Assembly: GCF_007655005.1 (NCBI RefSeq)
Contig: NZ_SZVW01000005.1
Span: 124,001-188,000, forward strand
DNA length: 64,000 nucleotides
Direction: 5' to 3'
DNA from: Streptomyces tibetensis
GTDB lineage: Bacteria; Actinomycetota; Actinomycetes; Streptomycetales; Streptomycetaceae
Part shown: in pieces, positions 1 through 9,442 of the stretch
Numbering within the stretch: position 1 is the first letter of the stretch
How the letters are laid out: every line of letters starts with the position of its first letter
Translations under genes and position numbers: made by a program
The notes under the pieces: generated by a model
Told to the model about the DNA's origin: nothing
Database searches by the model: none
The model's input: the letters and a program-made list of their open reading frames with translations, nothing else

Positions 1-410
1 ACGTCGTGCTGCTGATCGTCGCCGCCCTCGACCAGCCCGCCCTGGAGTCCCTCATCGAGCGCGCCGAGTCCATCGGGCTCACGCCGCTCGTCGAGGTGCA
101 CGACGAGGACGAGGTCGAGCGCGCGGTCGACGCCGGCGCCCGTGTGATCGGCGTCAACGCGCGCAACCTCAAGACCCTCGAGGTCGACCGCGGCACCTTC
201 GAGCGGGTGGCACCGGAGATCCCCGACCACATCATCAAGATCGCCGAGTCCGGCGTCCGCGGCCCGCACGACCTCATCGCCTACGCCAACGCCGGCGCCG
301 ACGCGGTGCTGGTCGGCGAGTCCCTGGTCACCGGCAAGGACCCCAGGACGGCCGTCTCGGACCTCGTCGCGGCCGGCGAACATCCCGCACTCCGGCACGG
401 CCGGAGCTGA
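1..410 (+). CDS. trpC: Indole-3-glycerol phosphate synthase, C-terminal part (partial)
   Basis: The reading frame is already open at base 3 and ends at 408-410, so the N-terminal half lies outside the window. The enzyme closes the indole ring of tryptophan by converting carboxyphenylaminodeoxyribulose phosphate to indole-3-glycerol phosphate in the cytoplasm. The visible part is the last strands of a TIM barrel: a LIVAAL strand, an LVEVHDEDE segment with the Glu typical of TrpC, the [14 protein letters not shown] stretch (the N-R-N-L-x-T signature), and the phosphate-binding loops IAESGV and VLVGESLV. It heads a trpC-trpM-trpB-trpA group, all on plus, in which IGP made here is the substrate of TrpAB. 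Family assignment is secure; only the start is missing. Confidence 0.96.
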   Translation, partial: VVLLIVAALDQPALESLIERAESIGLTPLVEVHDEDEVERAVDAGARVIGVNARNLKTLEVDRGTFERVAPEIPDHIIKIAESGVRGPHDLIAYANAGADAVLVGESLVTGKDPRTAVSDLVAAGEHPALRHGRS

Positions 411-430
411 TCACCGCTAAAGTTGCCCCG

Positions 431-649
431 ATGACTCTCACCCTGACGACCGTGGACCGGTACGCCCGCCTCGCGCGCGGCTGCCGCCCCCGCGGCTGCC
501 GTGCGCCGGCCCGCCGGGTCCACGGCCGCCGCGTCCGGTACGTCATCGGTGACGAGCCGGGCCAGGTCAACGGCATGCGATGGCAGCAGCGCCCCGTAAG
601 GGGCGCGGGGAACGGCGCGACCAGCCCCGACGGGCCCGCGGCCGACTGA
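431..649 (+). CDS. trpM: TrpM-like small protein between trpC and trpB
   Basis: A 72-codon frame, basic and arginine-rich, in the 300-bp space between trpC and trpB. Streptomyces carries a small gene here (trpX, renamed trpM, about 63 residues in S. coelicolor) reported to modulate tryptophan supply and development. Position, size and the Arg-rich core (GCRPRGCRAPARRVHGRRVRY) fit; I match by context and composition, not alignment. The ATG at 431 lies 20 bases after the trpC stop with no clear ribosome site, so an internal start is possible. No enzyme motif or membrane segment is visible. Confidence 0.6.
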   Translation: MTLTLTTVDRYARLARGCRPRGCRAPARRVHGRRVRYVIGDEPGQVNGMRWQQRPVRGAGNGATSPDGPAAD

Positions 650-708
650 CCGTCCCCGCCCCCACGGCGAATAGTGATCAACACACACACTCACCGTGAG
701 GTATTCGC

Positions 709-1995
709 ATGCCCAGCCAGTTCTTCATCCCCGACCCCGAGGGTCAGACCCCGAGCCCCGAAGGCTACTTCGGGGCCTTCGGCGGCAAGTTCATCCCCGA
801 GGCCCTCGTCGCCGCAGTCGACGAGGTGGCCGTCGAGTACGACAAGGCCAAGCACGACCCCGAGTTCGCCAAGGAACTCGACGACCTCCTGGTCCACTAC
901 ACCGGCCGCCCCAGCTCCCTCACCGAGGTGCCGAGGTTCGCCGAACACGCCGGGGGCGCACGGATCTTCCTGAAGCGGGAAGACCTCAACCACACCGGCT
1001 CCCACAAGATCAACAACGTCCTCGGCCAGGCCCTGCTCACCCGGCGCATGGGCAAGACCCGGGTCATCGCCGAGACGGGCGCCGGACAGCACGGCGTGGC
1101 CACGGCCACCGCCTGTGCGCTATTCGGCCTCGACTGCACGATCTACATGGGCGAGATCGACACCCAGCGCCAGGCCCTCAACGTGGCCCGCATGCGGATG
1201 CTCGGCGCCGAGGTCATCGCCGTGAAGTCCGGCAGCCGCACGCTGAAGGACGCCATCAACGAGGCCTTCCGCGACTGGGTCGCCAACGTCGACCACACCC
1301 ACTACCTCTTCGGCACCGTCGCAGGACCGCACCCCTTCCCCGCGATGGTCCGCGACTTCCACCGGGTCATCGGCGTCGAGGCCCGCCGCCAGCTCCTGGA
1401 GCGCGCCGGACGCCTGCCCGACGCGGCCGTCGCCTGCGTCGGCGGCGGCTCCAACGCCATCGGCCTCTTCCACGCCTTCATCCCGGACGCCGACGTCCGC
1501 CTCATCGGCTGCGAACCGGCCGGGCACGGCGTCGAGACCGGCGAGCACGCCGCGACCCTCACCGCGGGCGAGCCCGGCATCCTGCACGGCTCGCGCTCCT
1601 ACGTCCTCCAGGACGACGAGGGCCAGATCACCGAGCCCTACTCGATCTCCGCCGGCCTCGACTACCCGGGCATCGGCCCGGAGCACTCCTACCTGAAGGA
1701 CTCCGGCCGCGGCGAATACCGCGCGATCACCGACGACGCGGCGATGCAGGCCCTGCGCCTGCTGTCGCGCACCGAGGGCATCATCCCGGCCATCGAGAGC
1801 GCCCACGCCCTGGCCGGCGCCCTGGAGGTCGGCAAGGAGCTGGGCAGGGACGGGCTGATCGTCGTCAATCTGTCCGGCCGCGGCGACAAGGACATGGACA
1901 CCGCCGCCCGCTACTTCGGCCTGTACGACACCGACGCCGAGGTCGCCGCCGACGCGGACACCGACACCGCCGAGATCGAGGGGGACGCCAAGTGA
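709..1995 (+). CDS. trpB: Tryptophan synthase beta chain
   Basis: 428 residues, full length. TrpB condenses indole, channelled from TrpA, with L-serine using pyridoxal phosphate. The PLP lysine sits in HTGSHKINN (Lys100), and the phosphate-binding glycine loop GGGSNAIG follows near residue 245. Substrate-loop GAGQHG and the C-terminal NLSGRGDKD are intact. The ATG at 709 is preceded by GTGAGG at about 694-699, a plausible Shine-Dalgarno site. The last 20 residues form an acidic extension ([13 protein letters not shown]). The stop overlaps the trpA start (GTGA), so the two subunits are translationally coupled, as expected for an alpha2-beta2 complex. Confidence 0.98.
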   Translation: MPSQFFIPDPEGQTPSPEGYFGAFGGKFIPEALVAAVDEVAVEYDKAKHDPEFAKELDDLLVHYTGRPSSLTEVPRFAEHAGGARIFLKREDLNHTGSHKINNVLGQALLTRRMGKTRVIAETGAGQHGVATATACALFGLDCTIYMGEIDTQRQALNVARMRMLGAEVIAVKSGSRTLKDAINEAFRDWVANVDHTHYLFGTVAGPHPFPAMVRDFHRVIGVEARRQLLERAGRLPDAAVACVGGGSNAIGLFHAFIPDADVRLIGCEPAGHGVETGEHAATLTAGEPGILHGSRSYVLQDDEGQITEPYSISAGLDYPGIGPEHSYLKDSGRGEYRAITDDAAMQALRLLSRTEGIIPAIESAHALAGALEVGKELGRDGLIVVNLSGRGDKDMDTAARYFGLYDTDAEVAADADTDTAEIEGDAK

Positions 1996-2810
1996 GCGGG
2001 AACATCGAGTTGTTGGGCGACACCCTCGCCGCGGCCCAGGCCGAGGGGCGCGCCGCCCTCATCGCCTACCTCCCGGCCGGGTTCCCGACCGTGGACGGCG
2101 GCATCGAGGCGATCAAGGCCGTCATCGACGGCGGCGCCGACGTCGTCGAGGTGGGCCTGCCGCACAGCGACCCGGTCCTCGACGGCCCGGTCATCCAGAC
2201 CGCGGACGACATCGCCCTGCGCGGCGGCGTGAAGATCGCCGACGTGATGCGCACGGTCCGCGAGGCCCACGCCGCCACCGGCAAGCCGATCCTCGTCATG
2301 ACGTACTGGAACCCCATCGACCGCTACGGCGTCGAGCGGTTCACCGCCGAGCTCGCCGAGGCGGGCGGCGCCGGGTGCATCCTGCCCGACCTCCCCGTGC
2401 AGGAGTCGGCGCTGTGGAGGGAGCACGCCGAGAAGCACGGTCTGGCCACCGTCTTCGTCGTCGCCCCCAGCAGCAAGGACGAGCGGCTCGCGCAGATCAC
2501 CGCGGCGGGCAGCGGCTTCGTCTACGCCGCTTCCCTCATGGGCGTCACCGGCACCCGCGCCACTGTCAGCTCGCAGGCCCAGGGCCTGGTGGAACGCACC
2601 CGGGCCACGCGCGCCGACCTGCCCGTCTGCGTCGGGCTCGGCGTCTCCAATGCCACCCAGGCGGCCGAGGTGGCAGGCTTCGCCGACGGCGTGATCGTCG
2701 GCTCGGCCTTCGTCAAGGCGATGCTGGACGCCCCGGACGACGCGGCCGGTCTGGAAGCCGTGCGCGCGCTCGCGGGCGACCTCGCCAAGGGCGTGCGCCG
2801 GCAGGCGTAA
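1992..2810 (+). CDS. trpA: Tryptophan synthase alpha chain
   Basis: 272 residues from the GTG at 1992, which overlaps the trpB stop by four bases. A longer open frame upstream only shadows trpB. TrpA cleaves indole-3-glycerol phosphate to indole and glyceraldehyde 3-phosphate. The catalytic Glu and Asp are in [18 protein letters not shown] (E. coli Glu49 and Asp60 equivalents); the phosphate-binding loops near VCVGLGVSN and [10 protein letters not shown] are present. It is the last gene of the trp group and is followed by a strong hairpin at 2856. Confidence 0.97.
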   Translation: MSGNIELLGDTLAAAQAEGRAALIAYLPAGFPTVDGGIEAIKAVIDGGADVVEVGLPHSDPVLDGPVIQTADDIALRGGVKIADVMRTVREAHAATGKPILVMTYWNPIDRYGVERFTAELAEAGGAGCILPDLPVQESALWREHAEKHGLATVFVVAPSSKDERLAQITAAGSGFVYAASLMGVTGTRATVSSQAQGLVERTRATRADLPVCVGLGVSNATQAAEVAGFADGVIVGSAFVKAMLDAPDDAAGLEAVRALAGDLAKGVRRQA

Positions 2811-2855
2811 GAAGGCGGGAAGTCATACAGGTCCCTCGTACGGGTGGACCTGGGG

Positions 2856-2887
2856 CCGGGGAGGCGCGGTGCGCCTCCCCGGTTCGT
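2856..2887 (+). terminator. Terminator-like hairpin after trpA
   Basis: A perfect 12-bp stem (CCGGGGAGGCGC / GCGCCTCCCCGG at 2856-2867 and 2871-2882) with a 3-base loop, followed by TTCGTTTC. It fits an intrinsic terminator for the trp operon, but ends only about 15 bases before the next start codon (2898). Confidence 0.75.
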
Positions 2888-2897
2888 TTCCCGGGGT

Positions 2898-3680
2898 GTG
2901 AGCGAGAAGAACCGTGAGGGAAAGCGCACCGCCCGGGAGAAGCTGGCGGTCGAGCGCGAGAAGCAGAAGTCCGCGGACAAGCGCCGGCGCGCGCTGGTGG
3001 TGGGCGGGGCCGTCGTCGCCGTCCTGGGACTCGCGGCGGTGATCGGCGTCGTCGCGGCCAACGCCGGCAAGGACGACGGCAGCGAGGCCGAGGCCTCGGG
3101 CCCGGTCGTGGTGCCCTCCGGAGCCCAGGGCAAGGACAGCCTCGCCCTCCCGGTCGGCAAGGACAGCGCCAAGTCCACGCTCACGGTGTGGGAGGACTTC
3201 CGCTGCCCCGCGTGCAAGTCCTTCGAGACGGCGTACCGGCCGGTGATCCACGAGCTGACGAACGCCGGCGAGCTGAAGGTCGAATACCACCTGGTCACCC
3301 TGATCGACGGCAACATGCGCGGCACCGGCTCCCGCAACGCCGCCAACGCGGCGGCCTGCGCCCAGGACGCCGGGAAGTTCCCCGCGTACCACGACGTGCT
3401 CTTCGACAATCAGCCCTCGGAGGTCGACGACGCCTACGCGGACAACGCCAAGCTGATCGAGCTGGCCGGCAAGGTCGACGGTCTGGACACCCCCGCCTTC
3501 CGCACCTGCGTCGAGAAGGGCACGCACAACGGCTGGGTCGCCAAGTCCCACCAGGCGTTCAACAAGGGCGGCTTCTCGGGCACGCCGACCGTGCTGTTCG
3601 ACGGCGAGAACATCTACCAGGACCGGACGATGACCCCGGCCAAGCTGAAGCAGATGGTGCAGGAGGCGAACAAGGGGTAA
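2898..3680 (+). CDS. Membrane-anchored DsbA-like thioredoxin-fold protein
   Basis: 260 residues from the GTG at 2898; a farther GTG at 2844 would put the terminator stem inside the gene, and the MSEKNREGKR N-terminus looks like Streptomyces relatives. Layout: a basic, coiled N-terminal segment (1-31), one transmembrane helix (about 32-53), then an extracytoplasmic DsbA/thioredoxin domain with active-site CPAC (Cys103, Cys106) and a cis-Pro loop GTPTV near the C-terminus. Such proteins oxidise or isomerise disulfides in exported proteins. It sits between trpA and lgt, both of which are separable from it; the adjacent lgt suggests an envelope-protein maturation theme. Substrate is unknown. Confidence 0.88.
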   Translation: MSEKNREGKRTAREKLAVEREKQKSADKRRRALVVGGAVVAVLGLAAVIGVVAANAGKDDGSEAEASGPVVVPSGAQGKDSLALPVGKDSAKSTLTVWEDFRCPACKSFETAYRPVIHELTNAGELKVEYHLVTLIDGNMRGTGSRNAANAAACAQDAGKFPAYHDVLFDNQPSEVDDAYADNAKLIELAGKVDGLDTPAFRTCVEKGTHNGWVAKSHQAFNKGGFSGTPTVLFDGENIYQDRTMTPAKLKQMVQEANKG

Positions 3681-3765
3681 GGGGCATTTCTCCCGCCCCT
3701 GTTATGGACCCGTAGCCGGGCTGCCTGCCGCGGGCCCGGTGCGGCACGGTAGCGTCGACCTTGCC

Positions 3766-4734
3766 ATGGAACTTGCCTTCATTCCCAGCCCGTCGCGCGG
3801 GGTGCTGTACCTCGGCCCCATTCCGCTGCGCGGCTACGCGTTCTGCATCATCATCGGCGTCTTCGTCGCGGTCTGGCTCGGCAACAAGCGCTGGATCGCC
3901 CGGGGCGGGCGGGCCGGCACGGTGGCCGACATCGCTGTCTGGGCCGTCCCCTTCGGCCTGGTCGGCGGCCGCCTCTACCACGTGATCACGGACTACGAGC
4001 TGTACTTCAGCGAGGGCCGTGACTGGGTGGACGCCTTCAAGATCTGGGAGGGCGGCCTCGGCATCTGGGGCGCGATCGCGCTGGGCGCGCTGGGCGCGTG
4101 GATCGGCTGCCGTCGCCGCGGCATCCCGATGCCCGCCTACGCCGACGCCGTCGCGCCGGGCATCGCCTTCGCCCAGGCGATCGGCCGCTGGGGCAACTGG
4201 TTCAACCAGGAGCTGTACGGCAAGCCCACCGATCTGCCCTGGGCCCTGGAGATCACCTCCTCGTCCGACGGGCGGGTGCCGGGCACCTACCACCCGACGT
4301 TCCTGTACGAGTCGCTGTGGTGCATCGGTGTGGCGCTGCTGGTCATCTGGGCCGACCGCCGCTTCCGGCTCGGACACGGCCGGGCGTTCGCGCTGTACGT
4401 CGCCGCGTACTGCGCGGGGCGCGGATGGATCGAGTACATGCGTGTCGACGACGCCCACCACATCCTGGGTGTCCGGCTGAACGTCTGGACCGCGATCCTC
4501 GTGTTCCTGCTCGCGGTGACGTACCTGGTGGTGTCGTCGAAGAAGCGGCCCGGCCGGGAGGACGTCGTGGAGCCGGGCGCGGATGCCTCCGGCGGCGAGA
4601 CCGACGGTGCCGAGTCGGCCGATGCGGCGGGCAAGGCCGATCGGGCCGAGGACGCCGGTGAGGACGACGAGCCCGCGGACGAGGCCGAGGCCGACGGTGC
4701 CAGGAACGAGGCCGGGTCGGGGAAGAAGACCTGA
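3766..4734 (+). CDS. lgt: Prolipoprotein diacylglyceryl transferase
   Basis: 322 residues from the ATG at 3766 (MELAFIPSPSRG); an in-frame GTG at 3739 is less likely. Lgt transfers diacylglycerol from phosphatidylglycerol to the lipobox cysteine of prolipoproteins in the membrane. The family signature IGRWGNWFNQELYG is complete, and around seven hydrophobic segments are visible, beginning with the PLRGYAFCIIIG helix. The last 60 residues are a low-complexity Ala/Glu/Asp tail (EDAGEDDEPADEAEADG), common in actinobacterial Lgt and probably cytoplasmic. LivK in this window has a lipobox and is a likely substrate. Confidence 0.97.
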   Translation: MELAFIPSPSRGVLYLGPIPLRGYAFCIIIGVFVAVWLGNKRWIARGGRAGTVADIAVWAVPFGLVGGRLYHVITDYELYFSEGRDWVDAFKIWEGGLGIWGAIALGALGAWIGCRRRGIPMPAYADAVAPGIAFAQAIGRWGNWFNQELYGKPTDLPWALEITSSSDGRVPGTYHPTFLYESLWCIGVALLVIWADRRFRLGHGRAFALYVAAYCAGRGWIEYMRVDDAHHILGVRLNVWTAILVFLLAVTYLVVSSKKRPGREDVVEPGADASGGETDGAESADAAGKADRAEDAGEDDEPADEAEADGARNEAGSGKKT

Positions 4735-4755
4735 CGGTCCACCGTATGTGACACG

Positions 4756-4791
4756 CCGAGGGCGCCCGGGAATCTCCCCGGGCGCCCTCGG
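4756..4791. terminator. Bidirectional terminator between lgt and the citE-like gene
   Basis: A 15-bp stem, CCGAGGGCGCCCGGG paired with CCCGGGCGCCCTCGG, around a short AATCTC loop. The genes on both sides converge here, so it can serve both. Immediately after it (about 4793-4870) an imperfect duplicate of a CACGTCAGCGGTGGCGGGTCG element occurs twice. Confidence 0.85.
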
Positions 4792-4899
4792 CACGTCAGC
4801 GGTGGCGGGTCGGGTCGTGGGCAGGGGGTTGGGCCGTGGCCTTCGGCACGTCAGCGGTGGCGGGTCGTGGGCAGGGGTGTCGGGCCGGGGCTCGGTGCG

Positions 4900-5712
4900 T
4901 CAGCGGGGGCGGGCCATGGACAGGGTGCGTCGGGCCGCCGTGACCATCGCCGCGTCGATGAAGCGGCCGTCCGGCAGGGCCTGGGCGCCCTGCTCGACGG
5001 CGGCCGCCTTGAGAACCGTTTCCGCCTGCTCGATCTCCTTCTCATCGGGCAGATACGCCCGCTCGATCACCGGCAGCTGGCGGGGGTGGATCGCGGCCCT
5101 GCCCAGAAAGCCCAGGGCGCGGCCGTGCGCGCAGGACGCGGCCAGGCCCTCCTGGTCGTGGATGTCCGGGTGGACCGACTGGGCCGGTGGCGGCAGGCCC
5201 GCCGCGCGCGCGGCCACGACCACCCGGGAGCGGGACCAGTCCAGGCCCGTGCCGTCGCGAACGCCGAGGTCGGCACAGAGGTCGGCCTCTCCGAGGGAGA
5301 TGCCGCGCAGACGGGGGTGGGCGGTCGCGACGGCGTAGGCCTGCTCCACGCCGAGGGCCGTCTCCAGGAGCGCGTACAGGTCGGTCCGGGCCGTGCGGCG
5401 GGCCACGTGGACGATCTCGGCGGCCGAGGTCACCTTGGGCAGCCGCAGCCCGGACAGGCCCGGCGTTCCCACGAGGGCGGCGATGTCCTGCTCGCCCCAG
5501 CCGCCCGACGCGTTGACGCGGACATGGACCGGCACCGGAGGCCGGTCCGTGAGCAGCTCCGCGGTGGCGGCGCGGGCGTAGGCCTTGCGGTCCGGGGGGA
5601 CCGCGTCCTCCAGATCGATGACGACGACGTCGGCGCCGCTGGTGAGGGCCTTCGCCACCACGTGGGGTCGGTCGCCCGGCGCGTAGAGCCAGGTGAGCGG
5701 GTACGCCGTCAC
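4900..5712 (-). CDS. CitE-like HpcH/HpaI aldolase (CoA-ester lyase family)
   Basis: 270 residues from the GTG at 5712, which overlaps the stop of the upstream CoA-transferase by four bases. The longer open frame reaching 6726 is a shadow of that gene. The TIM-barrel signature of citrate lyase beta / malyl-CoA lyase-type enzymes is clear: LTWLYAPGDRP at the N-terminus, VVVIDLEDAVPP with the metal-binding acidic pair, VRVNASGG with the conserved Arg, LLETALG, and ISLGEADLCADLG. The family cleaves or forms 3-hydroxyacyl-CoA esters with Mg2+. Coupling to a class III CoA-transferase suggests a two-step activation and cleavage of an organic acid; the acid is not identifiable from sequence. Confidence 0.88.
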   Translation of the reverse strand: MTAYPLTWLYAPGDRPHVVAKALTSGADVVVIDLEDAVPPDRKAYARAATAELLTDRPPVPVHVRVNASGGWGEQDIAALVGTPGLSGLRLPKVTSAAEIVHVARRTARTDLYALLETALGVEQAYAVATAHPRLRGISLGEADLCADLGVRDGTGLDWSRSRVVVAARAAGLPPPAQSVHPDIHDQEGLAASCAHGRALGFLGRAAIHPRQLPVIERAYLPDEKEIEQAETVLKAAAVEQGAQALPDGRFIDAAMVTAARRTLSMARPR

Positions 5713-6920
5713 AGGGCGCCCTCCGCGCGCAGCGCCGTGAGGTCGTCCGGGGTCAGGCCCAGTTCGGTGAGGATCTCCTCGGTGTCGGCGCCGTGCGGGC
5801 GGCCGGCCCAGCGGATCGCGCCGGGCGTGGCGGAGAGCCGGAACAGGACGTTCTGCATGCGCAGCGGGCCGAGTTCGGGGTCGTCGACGGTCGTGATGGT
5901 GTCCAGGGCCTGGTACTGCGGGTCCGCCATCACGTCCCGGACGTCCTGGACCGGGGCCACCGCCGCCTCGGCCTTGTCGAAGGCGGCCAGGACGTCGGTG
6001 CGGGTGCGTGCGGCGATCCAGCCGCCGACCGCCTCGTCCAGGACGTCGGCGTGGCGGGCGCGGTCGGCGCCCGTGGCGAACCAGGGCTCGTCGATCAGTT
6101 CCGGGCGGCCGACCAGGTGCATCACGCGTTCCGCGACCGACTGGGCGGAGGTGGAGACGGCGACCCAGGTGCCGTCCGCGGTGCGGTAGACGCCGCGCGG
6201 GGCGTTGTTGGGGGAGCGGTTGCCGGTGCGGGGCTGGACGTGCCCGAGTTGGTCGTACCAGAGGGGCTGGGGGCCGAGGGCGGCCAGGATCGGCTCGATC
6301 AGGGCCGTGTCGACGACCTGTCCCTCGCCGGTGCGCTCGCGGGCGGCGAGCGCCGTCATCACCGCGTACGCCGTGGTCAGGCCCGCGATGGCGTCGGCCA
6401 GACCGAAGGGCGGGAGGGTCGGGGGCGCGTCCGGTTCGCCGGTCATCGCGGCGAAGCCGCTCATCGCCTCGGCCAGGGTGCCGAACCCGGGCCGGTGCGC
6501 GTAGGGGCCGAACTGGCCGAAGCCGGTGACGCGGGCCAGGACCAGGCGGGGGTTGACCGACGACAGCTCCGGCCAGCCGAGATCCCACTTCTCCAGGGTG
6601 CCGGGGCGGAAGTTCTCGATGATCACGTCGGTGCGGGCGGCCAGGCGCAGGAGGGTGGCGCGGCCGCCGGGCTTCGACAGGTCGAGGGTCATGGTCCGCT
6701 TGTTGCGGCCCAGCATCTTCCACCACAGGCCCACGCCGTCCTTGGACGGGCCGTGGCCGCGGGAGGGGTCCGGCTTCCGCGGGTGCTCGATCTTGATGAC
6801 GTCGGCCCCGAAGTCGCCGAGCAGGGTGGCGGCCATCGGGCCGGCGAAGAGGGTGGCGAGGTCCAGGACACGGAGGCCGGTGAGGGGCGCCTTCGGGGGC
6901 GCCGGCGTGGACGCGGTCAT
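5709..6920 (-). CDS. Class III (CaiB/BaiF) CoA-transferase
   Basis: 403 residues from the ATG at 6920, which overlaps the stop of the upstream hydrolase gene (ATGA). The N-terminus LTGLRVLDLATLFAGPMAATLLGDFGADVIKIEHP is the hallmark of the CaiB/BaiF family, followed by GVGLWWKMLGRNKRTMTLDL and the IENFRPGTLEKWDLG segment. These enzymes move CoA between acyl groups through an aspartyl-CoA thioester. Its partner downstream is a CitE-like lyase. Acyl donor and acceptor cannot be read from the sequence. Confidence 0.93.
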   Translation of the reverse strand: MTASTPAPPKAPLTGLRVLDLATLFAGPMAATLLGDFGADVIKIEHPRKPDPSRGHGPSKDGVGLWWKMLGRNKRTMTLDLSKPGGRATLLRLAARTDVIIENFRPGTLEKWDLGWPELSSVNPRLVLARVTGFGQFGPYAHRPGFGTLAEAMSGFAAMTGEPDAPPTLPPFGLADAIAGLTTAYAVMTALAARERTGEGQVVDTALIEPILAALGPQPLWYDQLGHVQPRTGNRSPNNAPRGVYRTADGTWVAVSTSAQSVAERVMHLVGRPELIDEPWFATGADRARHADVLDEAVGGWIAARTRTDVLAAFDKAEAAVAPVQDVRDVMADPQYQALDTITTVDDPELGPLRMQNVLFRLSATPGAIRWAGRPHGADTEEILTELGLTPDDLTALRAEGAL

Positions 6921-8278
6921 GGGCGGCGGGTCTCCCGGTGCGTGAGGTGGGCGAGGGTGTCGAAGCCGATGCCGTTGAAGTCGCCGACGGACGTGGCCAG
7001 CCGGTTCTTCAGGGGTGCCGTCCAGCGGTCGGGGAGCGCGGCGGGGTGCCCGGCCAGCAGTCCGGTGATGCTGCCGGCCGTCGCGCCGCCCGAGTCGGTG
7101 TCCCAGCCGCCGCTCACAGCGCGGCAGACGGAGCCGGTGAAGTCGCCGTTCGCGTGGGTGAGGGCGGCGGCGATCAGAGCGGTGTTGGGCACGGCGTGCA
7201 CCCAGTGGTAGGTGGCGGCGTGGGTGGCGTGGAGGGTGTCGACGACGGTGTCGAAGTCCTCGTGCTCGTGCGCGAGCCGGACGGCTTCGCGGACGGCCCG
7301 GGCGAGGCGGGAGCGTGGCGGGACGACGGTGAGGCCGGTGCGCAGACAGGTGTGGACGTCGTGGTCGCCGGTCGCGGCCGCCGCGATGGTGGCCGCGGTG
7401 AACATCGCGGCGAAGACGCCGTTGGCGGTGTGCGTGAGGGTGGCGTCCCGGTGGGCCTGCTCGGCCGCCGCGGCCGGGTCGCCGGGGTTGGTCCAGCCGT
7501 GGACGTCGGCGCGGATCAGGGCGCCGATCCATTCGCGGAACGGGTTGCGGTGGCGGGCGGTGTGCGGGGGCTCCAGGCCGGTCAGGAGGTTGCGGTAGGC
7601 GACGCGCTCCGCGGTGAACGTGCGGCCGGCGGGGAGTTCGTCGAGCCAGGTCCGGGCCACGTCCGTGGTGGTGAAGGCCCTGCCGTGCCGCTGGAGCAGG
7701 ACGAGGTTGAGCACGGGGTAGTCGAGGTCGTCGTCCTCGGGCATGCCGTCGATGTTCTCGGCGAGGGAGGTGGCGGCCGAGCGGCGGTTCCAGGGATGCC
7801 GTTCGAGGAGTTCCGCCGGGACTCCCCGGGCGGTGAAGTACGTGGTGAGGGGCCAGTTGCCGGTGGACCGGGCGAGCCGGCGGATGGCGTCGAGGGGGAG
7901 CTTCTCGACCGGCTTGCCCAGGAGGCAGCCGGCGGCGCGGCCGAGCCAGGCGGCTTCCAGGCGGTGTGGGGTGGTGGCCGGGGTGTCCACGGGCCCGGGC
8001 CAGTCGGGGCATGCCGCCTTGATCCTCTCCAGGTCCGTGGGTTCGTCGTCGGTCAGGTGGCTGGGAAGGTCCTCCAGTTCGTCGAGGAGGTCTGCGGCCA
8101 GTCGGCGCAGGTAGCGGGACGCGGGGGTGGGGGAGGCGCCCGCGGTGGCCGGGGCGTCCGGGCCGCCCGCCGCGCGCCAGCGGGCCGCGACCGCCTTGGG
8201 CTCGCGGCCGTCCTGGGCCGCCTGGCGGAGTTCGTGGCCGATGAGGTCCTCCGGCTGGACCCAGGTCAGTCGGAGCAT
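6917..8278 (-). CDS. ADP-ribosylglycohydrolase family protein (copy 1)
   Basis: 453 residues, longest domain of the four DraG-like paralogues. It starts MLRLTWVQPEDLIGHELRQA, a lead-in seen in the large DraG-related subfamily, and overlaps the preceding gene by 13 bases. The first metal motif is a DDDLDY variant (EDDDLDYPVLNLVLL) instead of TDDT; the C-terminal metal motif is canonical, GGWDTDSGGATAGSITGLL. The fold binds two Mg2+ and hydrolyses ADP-ribose linked to protein side chains or small molecules. An insertion of about 90 residues precedes the catalytic domain. Substrate unknown; classical DraG acts on nitrogenase reductase, and no nitrogenase gene is present here. Confidence 0.88.
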   Translation of the reverse strand: MLRLTWVQPEDLIGHELRQAAQDGREPKAVAARWRAAGGPDAPATAGASPTPASRYLRRLAADLLDELEDLPSHLTDDEPTDLERIKAACPDWPGPVDTPATTPHRLEAAWLGRAAGCLLGKPVEKLPLDAIRRLARSTGNWPLTTYFTARGVPAELLERHPWNRRSAATSLAENIDGMPEDDDLDYPVLNLVLLQRHGRAFTTTDVARTWLDELPAGRTFTAERVAYRNLLTGLEPPHTARHRNPFREWIGALIRADVHGWTNPGDPAAAAEQAHRDATLTHTANGVFAAMFTAATIAAAATGDHDVHTCLRTGLTVVPPRSRLARAVREAVRLAHEHEDFDTVVDTLHATHAATYHWVHAVPNTALIAAALTHANGDFTGSVCRAVSGGWDTDSGGATAGSITGLLAGHPAALPDRWTAPLKNRLATSVGDFNGIGFDTLAHLTHRETRRP

Positions 8279-9435
8279 TCCCGGCCTCCGAGGGACGCGA
8301 AGGCCTGCTCGTGGGCCCGGCGGCGGGACATGTCCCGGTCGAAGATCTCGCGGGTCACGGCCGTGAGGGTGACCGCCGGTTCCCAGAGGTCCAGTCGGCT
8401 CGCCTCCGCGACCGTCTCGGCCCAGTCCTCCGGGACCGGTGAGCCAAGGGCCCCCGCCAGGGCGCCGGCCATCGTGGCGATGGAGTCGCAGTCGCGGCCG
8501 TAGTTCACCGCGCCGAGGACCGCGTGGCGGTAGTCGCCGCGTGCCACCAGCACCATGCCCAGTGCGACGGGCAGTTCCTCGATCGCGTGCAGGCGGGACG
8601 GGCGGCGGGCGCCGAGCGAGGGGGAGCGGTAGTCGGGGCCCACCGTGTCGTAGGGGGTCACGGCCTCACGCAACGGCCGCAGTGCCGACTCGTAGTCCGT
8701 GTGGCGGGCCGCCTCCTCGCAGACCCGCTCGATCGCGGCCCGGGTGCCGTCCTTCGCGAGGGAGAGACACGAGGAGACGACCGACTCCGGGGTCGCGCCG
8801 GGCGTGCACGCCGCCGCCACGGCCGCGGCCAGGACGCCCGCCGCCTCACGGCCGTACGACGACTGGTGGGCGCCGGCGATGTCGAGGGCCTCGGCGTAGG
8901 CCGCACGCGGGTCGGCCGCGTTGACCAGTCCGACGGGGGCCATGTACATCGCCGCCCCGCAGTTGACGATGTTGCCGGTGCCGGCCTCGCGCGGGTCGGC
9001 GTGGCCGTAGTGGATCCTCGTCACCAGCCACTTCTCCGCCAGGAAGATCCGCTGGAGGGGGAGGGCCTCGCTCTCCAGTTCCGGGATCCAGCGCGGCCCG
9101 GTCATCAGGTCCGGGACCAGGTGGTCGGCGACGGCGTAGGCGTCGAGGTGGTCGCGGACCCGGGCGTAGACGCGGACCAGGGCGTGGGTCATCAAGGTGT
9201 CGTCGGTGACGTGGCCGTCGCCCTTGTGGTACGGGGCGAGGGGACGGGCCGTGCGCCAGTCGTCGCCGTGCCAGGGGCCGACGATGCCGTGGACGCGGCC
9301 GCCGTGGCGTTCGAGGATCTGTTCGGGCGAGTAGCCCTCGACGGGGCCGCCGAGCGCGTCGCCGACGGCCGCCCCGACCAGGGCTCCGGCGATCCGCTCG
9401 TCCAGCGGGGTGTTTTGATGGGTCTTGGGCTGCAT
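8266..9435 (-). CDS. ADP-ribosylglycohydrolase family protein (copy 2)
   Basis: 389 residues from the ATG at 9435; a GTG at 9450 would overlap the upstream stop and is the alternative start. This is the most canonical of the four DraG-like copies: GALVGAAVGDALGGPVEG near the N-terminus, first metal motif VTDDTLM (Thr77-Asp78-Asp79-Thr80), and second metal motif YGRDCDSIATMAGALAGAL. Both sides of the binuclear Mg2+ site are therefore intact, so the protein is expected to be an active ADP-ribosyl hydrolase or related glycohydrolase. It is coupled to copies 1 and 3 by overlaps or near-overlaps. Confidence 0.9.
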   Translation of the reverse strand: MQPKTHQNTPLDERIAGALVGAAVGDALGGPVEGYSPEQILERHGGRVHGIVGPWHGDDWRTARPLAPYHKGDGHVTDDTLMTHALVRVYARVRDHLDAYAVADHLVPDLMTGPRWIPELESEALPLQRIFLAEKWLVTRIHYGHADPREAGTGNIVNCGAAMYMAPVGLVNAADPRAAYAEALDIAGAHQSSYGREAAGVLAAAVAAACTPGATPESVVSSCLSLAKDGTRAAIERVCEEAARHTDYESALRPLREAVTPYDTVGPDYRSPSLGARRPSRLHAIEELPVALGMVLVARGDYRHAVLGAVNYGRDCDSIATMAGALAGALGSPVPEDWAETVAEASRLDLWEPAVTLTAVTREIFDRDMSRRRAHEQAFASLGGRECSD

Positions 9436-9442
9436 GGCCGCA

